Below are positions 1 to 8,026 of a DNA stretch of 64,000 nt, one piece after another; the first letter of the stretch is position 1; every line of letters starts with the position of its first letter. The DNA is taken from positions 255,851 to 319,850 of the forward strand of contig NZ_CAMLIG010000003.1 in assembly GCF_946480185.1 (NCBI RefSeq), given 5' to 3'. This DNA comes from an uncultured Pedobacter sp. GTDB lineage: Bacteria > Bacteroidota > Bacteroidia > Sphingobacteriales > Sphingobacteriaceae. A program made the translations under genes and the position numbers. The notes below the pieces were generated by a model. It saw only the letters and a list, made by a program, of their open reading frames with translations. It did not search any database and had not been told where the DNA came from.

Positions 1-415
1 GGATGTTCACCTCATTTACATGATGAATCATTCCCTTGGTATCTTCTGCGGGTAAATCGCCAGAAAGCTCTTTGTTTGTTAATTTAAACTCAACGGCAGC
101 TTTTCTTTTTTCCAGCGATTGTGATAGAGATTGAAGCTCTTCTTCGGTTAAGGTTTCTAAAATTGCCGTCTTTTGTTTATCAACGTCTTGGAATTTCACT
201 TTCTTCACCAAGTTCCGCACTTTGGTTGTAGCCAAATACACCACTATTAATAGCGGGATCAATATCAACACTATCGTAATTAACACTCCCGGATTTGTAA
301 CAACGTCTTTTGTACTTTGAGTAGTTTGGCCAAACGCACAAATACTCGATAACAAAAGAAAAACTAGCACAAAACTTAATGTCTTACTAATTTTTGGTTT
401 CAACCTGTTTATCAT
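1..415 (-). CDS. Membrane-anchored protein, N-terminal 138 residues only (cut by window edge)
   Basis: The minus strand opens with ATG at 415 and runs in frame to the window edge, so the C-terminus is missing. The translation begins MINRLKPKISKTL, then a hydrophobic signal-like stretch ending near CAFGQ (about residue 28), a short polar linker, a strong transmembrane helix (about residues 40-61) and a charged helical region rich in Glu and Lys. I think it resembles the N-terminal extension of cbb3-like or NO-reductase-like haem-copper oxidase subunits in this phylum, but no catalytic part is visible, so that is a guess. It overlaps the end of the upstream small gene by 29 bases, which suggests translational coupling, and lies downstream of an NsrR-like regulator on the same strand. 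Confidence 0.6.
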   Translation of the reverse strand, partial: MINRLKPKISKTLSFVLVFLLLSSICAFGQTTQSTKDVVTNPGVLITIVLILIPLLIVVYLATTKVRNLVKKVKFQDVDKQKTAILETLTEEELQSLSQSLEKRKAAVEFKLTNKELSGDLPAEDTKGMIHHVNEVNI

Positions 416-641
416 TTTTGTCTGCTTTATTGATTTTTTTTAATAAGATTTTTATCTGCTCGGCATCAAAGTCAAATAATTTTTCTTTGATCCAATCCTT
501 ACCATTTTCTTGGTTGTGTAATGCGGATTCTTTTAGTGTTCGTAAGCTTTTAGCCATCACTACAAGCAAAATAACCATGCTTATAATGGCTAAGCACAAT
601 AGGGCATTTATAATTAAATGGTAATCCTGTATTTCCAACAT
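387..641 (-). CDS. Small single-pass membrane protein, unknown function
   Basis: About 84 residues starting MLEIQDYHL. A hydrophobic helix (about residues 8-28, NALLCLAIISMVILLVVM) is followed by a charged cytoplasmic-type tail with many Lys, Asp and Glu. The open frame extends to an ATG at 725, but the extra 28 residues look unlike a signal peptide and the start at 641 places the membrane helix at the usual N-terminal position. It overlaps the next gene (start at 415) and follows the Rrf2 gene, so the three probably form one transcript. I do not recognise a family; it could be a small accessory subunit or assembly factor of the truncated downstream membrane protein. Confidence 0.6.
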   Translation of the reverse strand: MLEIQDYHLIINALLCLAIISMVILLVVMAKSLRTLKESALHNQENGKDWIKEKLFDFDAEQIKILLKKINKADKNDKQVETKN

Positions 642-776
642 TAAGATATGTAGGGAAACTTTTCCGAGATAAATTTGGCAAAGGCTTGCCGTTTTCAAAT
701 TGAGGGTTGCTAAATAAATATTCATATAAATGATATTAATACCTTTTTGTCTTTTACCTGAGTTATAAAAAACAAT

Positions 777-1214
777 TTACTTCTTTAAATTGGTAATCCC
801 AAGATTTAAATCGCCATTAAACTCTTTTATTGTAGTATTCACCAACATGCGGTGAATGTTTTCTCTAATTACTTTAAATTCGTTATGCAACGGACAAGGC
901 TTAGTTTCTGAACAGGAGACCAAACCCAAACCGCAACCGGTAAAAAGTCCATTCCCGTCAACTGCTTCCACAACCGCTGCCAAATTTCTTTGGAGGGTAC
1001 TTTCATCCATATAAAAACCGCCGTTAGGGCCTTTTACAGATTTAACAATTCCTTTTTTGCTTAAATCCTGTAAAATTTTAGCCAAAAAATGTTCAGGGGA
1101 ATTAATACCTGAAGCTATTTCTTTTATACCCACTTTAGTCCCATCTTCTGTGCGGTGAGCAATAAAAAAAACTGATCTGATAGCGTATTCGCAAGTTTTT
1201 GAAAAAATCCCCAT
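777..1214 (-). CDS. Rrf2-family transcriptional regulator, NsrR/IscR-like (Fe-S)
   Basis: A 145-residue winged-helix regulator: MGIFSKTCEYAIRSVFF is the typical Rrf2 opening, the wing carries GPNGGF, and three cysteines follow (GCGLGLVSC and KPC), the expected ligands of an Fe-S cluster. Spacing is C-x6-C-x5-C, slightly longer than the usual C-x5-C-x5-C. Such proteins sense nitric oxide, oxygen or iron-sulfur status. An upstream in-frame ATG at 1226 exists, but it sits inside a perfect TAnnTTTG promoter word (1224-1231), so ATG 1214 is preferred. Downstream on the same strand are a small membrane protein and a truncated membrane protein that may be respiratory, consistent with a nitrosative or oxygen-responsive operon (inference). 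Confidence 0.88.
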   Translation of the reverse strand: MGIFSKTCEYAIRSVFFIAHRTEDGTKVGIKEIASGINSPEHFLAKILQDLSKKGIVKSVKGPNGGFYMDESTLQRNLAAVVEAVDGNGLFTGCGLGLVSCSETKPCPLHNEFKVIRENIHRMLVNTTIKEFNGDLNLGITNLKK

Positions 1215-1223
1215 TTGATGGTG

Positions 1224-1231
1224 CAAATATA
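1224..1231 (-). promoter_or_regulatory. Bacteroidota -7 promoter element before rrf2
   Basis: The minus strand reads TATATTTG, a full match to the TAnnTTTG -7 consensus, ending about 9 bases before ATG 1214. It argues for a very short leader and against the ATG at 1226. Confidence 0.5.
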
Positions 1232-1243
1232 AATCACTAAATC

Positions 1244-1277
1244 TAATAATAAAAGAGTTTTTTATCTTTTATTATTA
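1244..1277. promoter_or_regulatory. 13-bp perfect inverted repeat, candidate operator or terminator
   Basis: Arms TAATAATAAAAGA and TCTTTTATTATTA are exact complements separated by 8 bases. The site begins 13 bases upstream of the -7 word of the rrf2 gene, where a repressor would block polymerase, and 28 bases after the end of the Rieske gene. Either an Rrf2 autoregulatory operator or an AT-only terminator is possible; the lack of GC in the stem favours a protein-binding site. Confidence 0.45.
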
Positions 1278-1305
1278 ATAAATTCAAAATATTAAAAAAA
1301 GAAAA

Positions 1306-1629
1306 TCACCAGAATTTGAACCATGGCTTTTTAAAGCCAATCAGAATATGATCTTTCTCTGTTTTTACCGGATAATTTTTAAGATAATCTCCCTGGCCAC
1401 TTGCCCCTCTCCCACTTTTAAGGTTATAACTGTATCTATGAATTGGGCAAACCAGATAACCTTCTTTACACCAGCCGGCACTTAAATCTCCTCCGGCATG
1501 TGGACATTTACTGGTAAAAGCATAAAAGGTGTTGTTATCTTTTACCAAAACAATTCGTTTGCCTTTTATTGAAACCAATTGTACATCTGCACTGCTTAAA
1601 GATGATATGGCTATTGCAACCCACTCCAT
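1306..1629 (-). CDS. Rieske [2Fe-2S] ferredoxin-like protein
   Basis: A 107-residue single-domain Rieske protein. The two cluster-binding boxes are intact: CPHAGG (Cys42, His44) and CPIHRY (Cys61, His64), giving the two-Cys two-His coordination. There is no signal peptide or membrane helix, so it is soluble and cytoplasmic, like the ferredoxin components of dioxygenases and NirD-type small subunits. It lies 3 bases downstream of the YdeI-like gene on the same strand, so they are probably co-transcribed. The electron-transfer partner is not evident in the window. Confidence 0.9.
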   Translation of the reverse strand: MEWVAIAISSLSSADVQLVSIKGKRIVLVKDNNTFYAFTSKCPHAGGDLSAGWCKEGYLVCPIHRYSYNLKSGRGASGQGDYLKNYPVKTEKDHILIGFKKPWFKFW

Positions 1630-1632
1630 ACT

Positions 1633-2142
1633 TTATTTTTTTGATTTGTTGTACCGTACCATTTCTCCAAAATTCATTTTAAGTTCCATTGCTTCCAACG
1701 TTTGTGCAATGCGCTTAACCCGAGTTGTATCTGTTTTGGCTGCATTTATCCAATTGAAATAATAATTTTGATGAGACATTGGTAAAGTGCAGAACTGTTG
1801 AAATGTGCCTTCAACATCTTTTAAACAGGTTTTTAAATCTTCGGGCATTTCAATTTTGAAGTCTTTGTCTTCTGCTATTTCAAGTGCAACTGTAGCGCCT
1901 TTTCTCTTCCCAATCCTTTTCTGCAATTCCTTTTTTAAGGGCAAAATAAAATTTCCCTCACCCATGGGCGCCAGCGCAATTCCCGAGAAAGCGACCCGAT
2001 CAATTAAGCCTTTTACCCTAAAACTCACTTTGCAATTAGGCTTTAATTCGTTCGCAATTTCTTGCGAAATATCCAGATAGGTCCAACCTGTTTTTTCTCC
2101 TTTCTCGCCAAATTGCTCAATTATTGCGTTTATTTTTATCAT
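1633..2142 (-). CDS. YdeI/OmpD-associated family protein with DUF1905 domain
   Basis: A 169-residue soluble protein. The N-terminal half (MIKINAIIEQFGEKGEKTGW... to about residue 95) matches the DUF1905 beta-barrel fold, and the C-terminal half (about 98-165, with MPEDL and a NWINAAKT... segment) matches the helical YdeI/OmpD-associated region. Proteins of this type are widespread in Bacteroidota; some relatives are linked to bacteriocin protection, but the biochemical role is unsettled. It is the first gene of a likely two-gene unit with the Rieske gene (spacing 3 bases). No membrane segment or signal peptide is visible. Confidence 0.8.
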   Translation of the reverse strand: MIKINAIIEQFGEKGEKTGWTYLDISQEIANELKPNCKVSFRVKGLIDRVAFSGIALAPMGEGNFILPLKKELQKRIGKRKGATVALEIAEDKDFKIEMPEDLKTCLKDVEGTFQQFCTLPMSHQNYYFNWINAAKTDTTRVKRIAQTLEAMELKMNFGEMVRYNKSKK

Positions 2143-2162
2143 TAAGGAAATATAGCAAAAAA

Positions 2163-2222
2163 GTAGTGAGTATTGAGTAATGCGTATTGAGTAGTGCGTA
2201 TTGAGTAGTGCGTATTGAGTAG
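2163..2222. repeat. Short tandem repeat, 14-bp unit
   Basis: Four to five near-perfect copies of GTATTGAGTAGTGC start at 2170, 2184, 2198 and 2212, with a degenerate partial copy before. The first full copy differs by one base. It lies between the starts and ends of two minus-strand genes and encodes nothing obvious. Confidence 0.8.
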
Positions 2223-2251
2223 AAGTTACGATTTAATAAATTTTAATTAAA

Positions 2252-3070
2252 CTAGTTTTTGAACTTGTAGGTTAAACCCATCCCTTGATAGTTAAAACCT
2301 AATACTGGACTTACAGACAAGTTGGTGGTGTTGGATTTTTTATGCAATTGCGGAATTAAAATTCCACAAGCGGCACCAACCCCATAACCTAATAAATTAT
2401 CGCTTAAAAAATGCTTTCCGGCTTTTAACCTCATGTAACCAACAGATGCAGGGACAATTGCAGCGGCAGCCCAAACATAAGGTTTCAGTTTTGAATCCGG
2501 ATTGAAATCGCTGAACACCTTAGCTGCAAAAAATGTAGCTGCTGCAGTTGCAGTGGTATGCCCTGCAAAAAAGGAGCGCTGCTCATCTTTTGCCTGGCGT
2601 TCTGCAACCGGTAAAGAAGCATTATAAACCAGCGGACGGCTACGCTGAACCAAGCCTGCGGCAATGGTAAAAGATGCTGCGGCTGCAGACATAGTTTCCA
2701 CAAACATTACAGAAATTTGTCCGTAATGCGATCTTTGATTTTTATCAACCAAAGCTACAATTGGTGCAACCGCAAACGAAGCGTAAAAAGGAATATAGCT
2801 ATCTTTATCTGCTTGTTTAGAATAGTAACCTGCAGAAAATCTGTCCATAAAAAAGACATCATTTTTAGATTTATTCATCACTTCCAGAGGCGTTAACTCG
2901 CTTTTATTTTTTATCAGGGTTAAACCCAAATAGCTTAAACCTAAACCTGCGGCAACAGCGGGTCCATCGTACTTAAAACTGGTTTCGTAAGGAGATGCTG
3001 ACTGGGCAAATAATGTATTAATGGTAAATAAGGAAATTATTAAAATGGGTAAGTATTTAGCTTTTTTCAT
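2252..3070 (-). CDS. PAP2-family phosphatase, exported
   Basis: 272 residues with a signal peptide ending near LFAQS (about residue 23). The three phosphatase signature regions of the PAP2 superfamily are recognisable: QRSRP, RSFFAGH (catalytic His, replacing the usual PSGH) and RLKAGKHFLSDNLLGY (His and Asp of the SRxxxxxHxxxD motif, with Arg). Several hydrophobic helices lie between, so it is an envelope-associated enzyme likely to dephosphorylate a lipid phosphate such as undecaprenyl pyrophosphate or a phosphatidyl lipid; the substrate cannot be told from sequence. It stands alone between the tandem repeat and the LOG gene. Confidence 0.85.
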   Translation of the reverse strand: MKKAKYLPILIISLFTINTLFAQSASPYETSFKYDGPAVAAGLGLSYLGLTLIKNKSELTPLEVMNKSKNDVFFMDRFSAGYYSKQADKDSYIPFYASFAVAPIVALVDKNQRSHYGQISVMFVETMSAAAASFTIAAGLVQRSRPLVYNASLPVAERQAKDEQRSFFAGHTTATAAATFFAAKVFSDFNPDSKLKPYVWAAAAIVPASVGYMRLKAGKHFLSDNLLGYGVGAACGILIPQLHKKSNTTNLSVSPVLGFNYQGMGLTYKFKN

Positions 3071-3164
3071 ATTGCTGTTTTAAATGATTTACATTTTAAA
3101 CATGCTATTCAATTCCTTTGCCAAGAATTATTTTAGGGATAAGTATTTGTAAATAAAATTCTAG

Positions 3165-3752
3165 CTAGCTCAAATTCCGTTCTTTAAACCAAACGGAATC
3201 CGGTTTTGCAGAGAACTTATTCATGGCTTCGAGCATTTTTACCGGCGACGATTCATTAATTACCAAATCTCTGTTGATAGGTTTAAGGAATTTCTGCTCT
3301 ACCATTACATCCATCTGTTTAAACAGAAAATCATAAAAACCATTGAAATTTAAAACGCCTATTGCTTTTTGGTGCAAACCCAGCTGAAGCCAAGTTAAAA
3401 CTTCAAAAAATTCTTCCAAGGTTCCAAATCCGCCCGGAAGAATTAAAAATGCATCAGCAATATCAGCCATTTTTTGCTTGCGCTGATGCATATTTTCCGT
3501 TACAATCATTTCTGTTAATCCTGTATGGCCAACTTCTTTATCCATTAAAAACTGAGGAATCACACCAATAGCTTCTCCCCCATTTCTCAAAACTGCATCG
3601 GCAATTAAGCCCATTACGCCCACACTTCCGCCACCAAAAACCAGTTTAATATCGTTTTTAACCATTAATAAAGCTAAATCATCGATGGTAGATTTTAAAG
3701 CTTCGTCTCCGTTGAAGTTAGCTCCACAGTAAACACATATTGATTTTATCAT
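3165..3752 (-). CDS. LOG-family protein (TIGR00730), cytokinin-riboside-monophosphate phosphoribohydrolase-like
   Basis: 195 residues with the Rossmann-like LOG fold. FGGGSVGVMG near residue 40 and the family signature PGGFGTLEEFFE near residue 106 are intact; the latter carries the catalytic Glu, and the preceding MHQRKQ contributes the conserved Arg. Family members hydrolyse nucleoside 5'-monophosphates to base plus ribose 5-phosphate. Length is normal. It follows the aldo/keto reductase gene by only 4 bases on the same strand, so the two are probably one operon. Confidence 0.9.
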   Translation of the reverse strand: MIKSICVYCGANFNGDEALKSTIDDLALLMVKNDIKLVFGGGSVGVMGLIADAVLRNGGEAIGVIPQFLMDKEVGHTGLTEMIVTENMHQRKQKMADIADAFLILPGGFGTLEEFFEVLTWLQLGLHQKAIGVLNFNGFYDFLFKQMDVMVEQKFLKPINRDLVINESSPVKMLEAMNKFSAKPDSVWFKERNLS

Positions 3753-3756
3753 TTGG

Positions 3757-4653
3757 TTACTGTTTTAACATTCGGGTGCTGTTGTAAAGGTTGTGCCAGT
3801 CCTGGCGGTCAAGCTCAATATCAAAAGCGGCAACAATATTTTTTATTCTGTTTTGGTTTCTTGTACCAATTAACGGAAGCGCACCCAGCTTTAAGAGCCA
3901 AGCAACTGCAATTGATTCTAATGTGGTATTATATTTTTGCGCCAAAACGTCCAGTTTTTCGCGGATGACTACTTCTGATAAATCCATACCTACGGCAATT
4001 CTGCCTTCGGCTAAAGGAGCCAAAGCAAAAGGGCGCATGTATTTTTGCTTCATGTAATCTATCTGTCCGTTTTCTAAAGCACTGGTATTTAACAGGTTTA
4101 ACTCCACATGATTGGTAACTATGGGCAGTTTAAGATAGGATGACAATAGCTGATGCTGGAAAACATTAAAGTTGCTTAAGCCTACAGTTTTAATTTTCCC
4201 TTCTTGTTTTAACTTTAAAAGTTCGGCAGCTGTTTCCTCCAAATCTGCGGTTGGATCCAAGTTGTTTAACAAAAAAACATCAACATAATCTGTTTTCAGG
4301 TTTTGTAGCGACTGGTGCAAACTGGTTCTGATATGCTGTGTAGAGCAGTCTAAATAACGTGTTTTTATATTTGGCCTTAAAGGATGAGGTTCGCATAAGC
4401 CGGCTTTGGTGAATAAAACAATGTCTTCTCTCTTTACCGAACTATTTTGCCAAACTTTACCAAACTCTTCCTCGCATCTATAGTTTCCATAAATATCTGC
4501 ATGATCAAAAGTGTTGATTCCTAAATCAATACAAAAATTAAAAATTTCTTCCATCTTTTGCGGAAGGTCATTCTCTAAATCATTCCATCTGTAAAAACCG
4601 TAAACGGCTGGGGAAACTTTTGGACCTGCATCACTTAAATAAATAGGCTTCAT
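3757..4653 (-). CDS. Aldo/keto reductase, YdhF-like
   Basis: 298 residues with the (beta/alpha)8 aldo/keto reductase pattern. Visible catalytic residues are Asp50 and Tyr55 in DHADIYGNY and Lys83 in LFTKAG. The position that normally holds the catalytic His (LLIHRPD in YdhF relatives) reads LLNNLDP, so Asn130 replaces His; activity may be reduced or changed. The C-terminal NADPH region GTRNQNRI is present. It is cytoplasmic, with no signal peptide. It overlaps nothing and is followed by the LOG gene after 4 bases. Substrate unknown. Confidence 0.88.
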   Translation of the reverse strand: MKPIYLSDAGPKVSPAVYGFYRWNDLENDLPQKMEEIFNFCIDLGINTFDHADIYGNYRCEEEFGKVWQNSSVKREDIVLFTKAGLCEPHPLRPNIKTRYLDCSTQHIRTSLHQSLQNLKTDYVDVFLLNNLDPTADLEETAAELLKLKQEGKIKTVGLSNFNVFQHQLLSSYLKLPIVTNHVELNLLNTSALENGQIDYMKQKYMRPFALAPLAEGRIAVGMDLSEVVIREKLDVLAQKYNTTLESIAVAWLLKLGALPLIGTRNQNRIKNIVAAFDIELDRQDWHNLYNSTRMLKQ

Positions 4654-4807
4654 TTTGTTATATTATATTTTGGATTTAATATCGATCTAAATTTAAGACT
4701 TTAGTGATGAAAAAATATCAACAGTTTATATTTAAAATCAATTTTCTATAAAAAGACTCGGCAAAAAGTATCTTGAAGCGCTCTTAACAATTGTTTAAAC
4801 CGCATTT

Positions 4808-7717
4808 TTATTTTAATAAACCATCAAACGTAATAGCTACATAATACAAACCGCCCAAGGTTGGTCCGCCGGCATATTGCACATATTTTGTATTGAGGAT
4901 GTTGGTACCGCCGGCTTTAATACTTGCTTTTGCCTGAGGTACTTTGTAAGTAACCTGTGCATCAAACGTATTGAAAGCTTTCACCTCGCCGTTAACCAGT
5001 GGACTTTCCCATAAGAAAGCATCCTGCCATTTCCAAACGATATTAAATCCAAGGTTTTTCGCAATTTCTCTGTTTCCAAAAGATAAGTTTGTAGCCCAAT
5101 TTGGCGTGTTAAAACCCGTTACAAAAACATCTGCCTGCTTATTTTTTGATATGGTATTGTAACTTACGCTTCCGGCAACGGTGTATTTTTGATAAAAATT
5201 AAAAGTTAAGCCCAAAGAAGAGCCATAATTATTGTATTTGTTTTTGGCATTGGTATAAACGCGGTACCTGGTTTGTTGCTTATCGCGATTTGCCCTGATC
5301 ATTGCGTAAACTGCTTCATCAGACCCAACTTTCACTTGTTGACCAAAACCTGTAGTATAAGGAACAGAAACTTCTACCTGACCTAAAAAACCATCATATT
5401 GGTTTAAGTAAGCATCTACATCTACCACTAATTTATTATCAAGCAATACACTTTTATAACCTGCTTCTAAAGAGTTGATGCGCTCTGGCCTGGTGGCAGA
5501 AAGATTGGTAACTTGTAATAAATCCCTGTTTTTTAAAGCAGCCTGTTGTGGCGTTAAACCTTTGGCTACATCAGCGTTTAAAGCGGCATTAAAAACATCG
5601 CTTGACGCTAAAGTATATGAATTATCCAAATAATTTAAGCCGTTATTAATGTAAGAAAGACCACCAACCCGTCTTACGTTTCCGTTATTTACAAAAGATA
5701 ATGCTTCAAATAAGGCTGGAAACCTGTATCCGTTTTGTACGGAAACCCTGAAATTGTGACGTTCTGCAAGGGTATAAACTGCCGCAAATCTTGGGTTCAA
5801 CTTGGCCTGAAACTCCGGGTTATAATCCAATCTTAAAGACCCAAACAGTTTTAATTTCTCTTCAAAAAATGTTTTGGTAGCTTGTGCAAAGCCCCCAAAC
5901 TTTTTATAATAAACATCTTTTCCAAAAGTACCATCCGCTAAAGGCGTGTTTCTATCGGCTACCGGTCTTGAAAAATCCACGAAATTATTTCCGTCCGGTA
6001 TTACATCGTAAATCCTAGCATCGGCACCCACCAATAAATCAAAGTATTTTACTTTATCAGATAAATCCCACTGGGCATCTGTATGGTAAGTTCTACTTCT
6101 CTGGTTTAACGCTGCTCCGCCGGTTTGTGGCGCTCCGGCAATCACCGCCCCGTTATCCCAATTATTTATCCCGATAATGGTTTTCTTTAATTGGTCAAAT
6201 GCGGCCGTACCTGGTTCAACCCTACTGGCATCAGCAGCTGCCCGTCCAATTTTTAAAGCATCCACTAAAGGTGTTCCGTTATTCAAAGCATTTTGTAAAG
6301 CTGTTTTATACTTTGCTCCCCAAACCGCATTTGTTCCGCCACTGGTAATTTCTAAATTATCTACCAAAGGTTTAATGTTATAAGAATCTCCGGTGTTTTC
6401 GATAGAAACGTACGATTTAACAAAATAATTTGTTCCTTTTAACTCCAGTTTATGGTTTTGTACGGTCACATTATCCATCTGGATTTTATTGCCTCGCTGA
6501 AAAAGACCATCTAACTTACCATAACGATAACTGTAAGAAAGTTCGGCGTGGTCATTAAAACGGTAATGCAGAGCGGCATCAAATTTTAAATTATCAACCT
6601 TTGGGTTGGTTACATCTTTTTCCCAATAGCCGGTTCTTCGCACCAAAATACTTTGGCTTCCGGTTTTACCGGGAATATTTAATCCGCTAAGGGTAACCGC
6701 ATTACTTCCATTATCATCGCCATATTTGTTCCAAGCATCATACGCTGGGTTATCAGCATCTGCATTCAACTCCGGAAAATTAGGATTTGCAGTGTTTAAC
6801 TTATTAGGGTTCTGATTGGTTGTTGTATTTGATAACCAGTCTGTTCCTCGCAAATAATCAAAATTAACCTTAAAAGCCACTTTATTGTTGAAAGCCTTGG
6901 CATACCTGATTGCTGTTTCTGTAAGTCCACTTAAATCTCTGCCGGTTCCACCGCCAACATGGTTTAGCCCTGTTTTTTGATAAACGCTTAATCCTTGGTA
7001 ATAAAATGGGCTTTTTGTTAACAAGTTGGCCATTCCGTTAATGGCATTCATTCCGTACAAAGCAGATGCTGCCCCCGGAGTAATTTCTACGCTGGCAATA
7101 TCCAGTTCTGTTGGACCAATTGCATTTCCTAGCGGAACGCCCAGGGTTGCGGCCTGCATATCCACACCGTCCACCAATTGTACAAAACGGAAGTTATTTG
7201 GAATGTTAAATCCTCTGGTATTGGGCACTTTAAAAGTTAAACTGGAGGTGGTCATTTGTACCCCTTTAACGTTTTCCAAGGCATCATAAAAACTGGGGGC
7301 TGGTGATTCGCGAATTGCCCGGATATCTAATTTTTCAATGGCTACCGGAGATTTGAGGATATTTTCTTCAACACGTGAAGCAGTAACTACAACCTCTTGC
7401 CCTAATTGAGACTGCGTAACCAAAGCGATCTTTAAATCAGAACCAGGACCTTTCACCTGAAATTCCTGAGGTTTAAAGCCTAAACTAGTTACCACCAAAG
7501 TAAAAGGATAAACCGCTTTTGTTTTTAACTGAAATTTTCCGTTAGCATCTGTGGATGTTCCGTTAACTGTATTTTTTATGGTAATGCTAGCTCCGGGCAA
7601 CGGAAGCTGGTCGTCCTGATTGACAATAGTGCCCGAAAGGATGATAAAATTGTTTCCTTGTGCTTTTGCACCAAAGGCTATAAGAATGATAAAGATTGTA
7701 TAATAAATAGGTTTCAT
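4808..7717 (-). CDS. TonB-dependent outer membrane receptor with carboxypeptidase-like N-domain
   Basis: 969 residues. Signal peptide (cleavage near AKAQG, about residue 20), a carboxypeptidase-regulatory-like beta-sandwich (about 25-110), a TonB box-like EVVVTASR near residue 117, a plug domain (about 120-235, containing RGFNIPNN, VDGVDMQ and PGAASALYGMNAINGM) and a long beta-barrel ending in Lys. It imports an unidentified ligand across the outer membrane using TonB energy. No SusD partner gene is adjacent. A divergent Rrf2 regulator starts 310 bases upstream, with candidate operators between; a role in sulfur-compound uptake is conceivable because similar Rrf2 proteins often control sulfur genes, but this is inference. 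Confidence 0.93.
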   Translation of the reverse strand: MKPIYYTIFIILIAFGAKAQGNNFIILSGTIVNQDDQLPLPGASITIKNTVNGTSTDANGKFQLKTKAVYPFTLVVTSLGFKPQEFQVKGPGSDLKIALVTQSQLGQEVVVTASRVEENILKSPVAIEKLDIRAIRESPAPSFYDALENVKGVQMTTSSLTFKVPNTRGFNIPNNFRFVQLVDGVDMQAATLGVPLGNAIGPTELDIASVEITPGAASALYGMNAINGMANLLTKSPFYYQGLSVYQKTGLNHVGGGTGRDLSGLTETAIRYAKAFNNKVAFKVNFDYLRGTDWLSNTTTNQNPNKLNTANPNFPELNADADNPAYDAWNKYGDDNGSNAVTLSGLNIPGKTGSQSILVRRTGYWEKDVTNPKVDNLKFDAALHYRFNDHAELSYSYRYGKLDGLFQRGNKIQMDNVTVQNHKLELKGTNYFVKSYVSIENTGDSYNIKPLVDNLEITSGGTNAVWGAKYKTALQNALNNGTPLVDALKIGRAAADASRVEPGTAAFDQLKKTIIGINNWDNGAVIAGAPQTGGAALNQRSRTYHTDAQWDLSDKVKYFDLLVGADARIYDVIPDGNNFVDFSRPVADRNTPLADGTFGKDVYYKKFGGFAQATKTFFEEKLKLFGSLRLDYNPEFQAKLNPRFAAVYTLAERHNFRVSVQNGYRFPALFEALSFVNNGNVRRVGGLSYINNGLNYLDNSYTLASSDVFNAALNADVAKGLTPQQAALKNRDLLQVTNLSATRPERINSLEAGYKSVLLDNKLVVDVDAYLNQYDGFLGQVEVSVPYTTGFGQQVKVGSDEAVYAMIRANRDKQQTRYRVYTNAKNKYNNYGSSLGLTFNFYQKYTVAGSVSYNTISKNKQADVFVTGFNTPNWATNLSFGNREIAKNLGFNIVWKWQDAFLWESPLVNGEVKAFNTFDAQVTYKVPQAKASIKAGGTNILNTKYVQYAGGPTLGGLYYVAITFDGLLK

Positions 7718-7844
7718 TTTTATTTTTAAAGATTTGATATTCTGTTTTTAATCATGTTTATGAAAATTCATGATCAACAACATCGGCAATCAAAATACCG
7801 GTTACGCTTGATGGAAAAATTATTCTTAAACCTCATTTTTTAAT

Positions 7845-7860
7845 AATCTACTAAACTAGT
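7845..7860. promoter_or_regulatory. Candidate operator copy 1 (AATCTAC word)
   Basis: AATCTACTAAACTAGT contains ACTA-N3-TAGT symmetry and shares its first seven bases with the site at 7898. It lies in the 309-base divergent region between the TonB receptor and the second Rrf2 gene, which holds no gene of its own. Also in this region is a 6-bp inverted repeat (ATCATG/CATGAT) near 7752-7775. Function as a regulator site is inference. Confidence 0.3.
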
Positions 7861-7897
7861 CGACAATTATACGAAGATATTTTTAAATAAAACACAA

Positions 7898-7918
7898 AAT
7901 CTACCGATTATATAGATT
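7898..7918. promoter_or_regulatory. Candidate operator copy 2 (AATCTA...TAGATT palindrome)
   Basis: Arms AATCTA and TAGATT are exact complements with 9 bases between. Located about 90 bases upstream of the -7 word of the second Rrf2 gene and 180 bases upstream of the TonB receptor start. Dyad symmetry and shared word with 7845 suggest a dimeric regulator site, possibly Rrf2 itself. Confidence 0.35.
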
Positions 7919-8004
7919 ATTGTAAAGTAAGAATACAATATTTACTTCAAAATATTGATTGTCAGTTAATTAATATCAAGAATAAAAAAATGAATAAAAG
8001 ATGT

Positions 8005-8012
8005 TATTTTTG
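8005..8012 (+). promoter_or_regulatory. Bacteroidota -7 promoter element before second rrf2
   Basis: TATTTTTG matches TAnnTTTG and ends 14 bases before the TTG start at 8027, fitting a short leader and supporting that start. Confidence 0.5.
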
Positions 8013-8026
8013 ATAAAAAATAAGCA

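Noticed and set aside
2163..2222. CRISPR-like repeats near 2.2 kb
   Set aside because: Units are contiguous 14-mers without spacers, so it is a plain tandem repeat.
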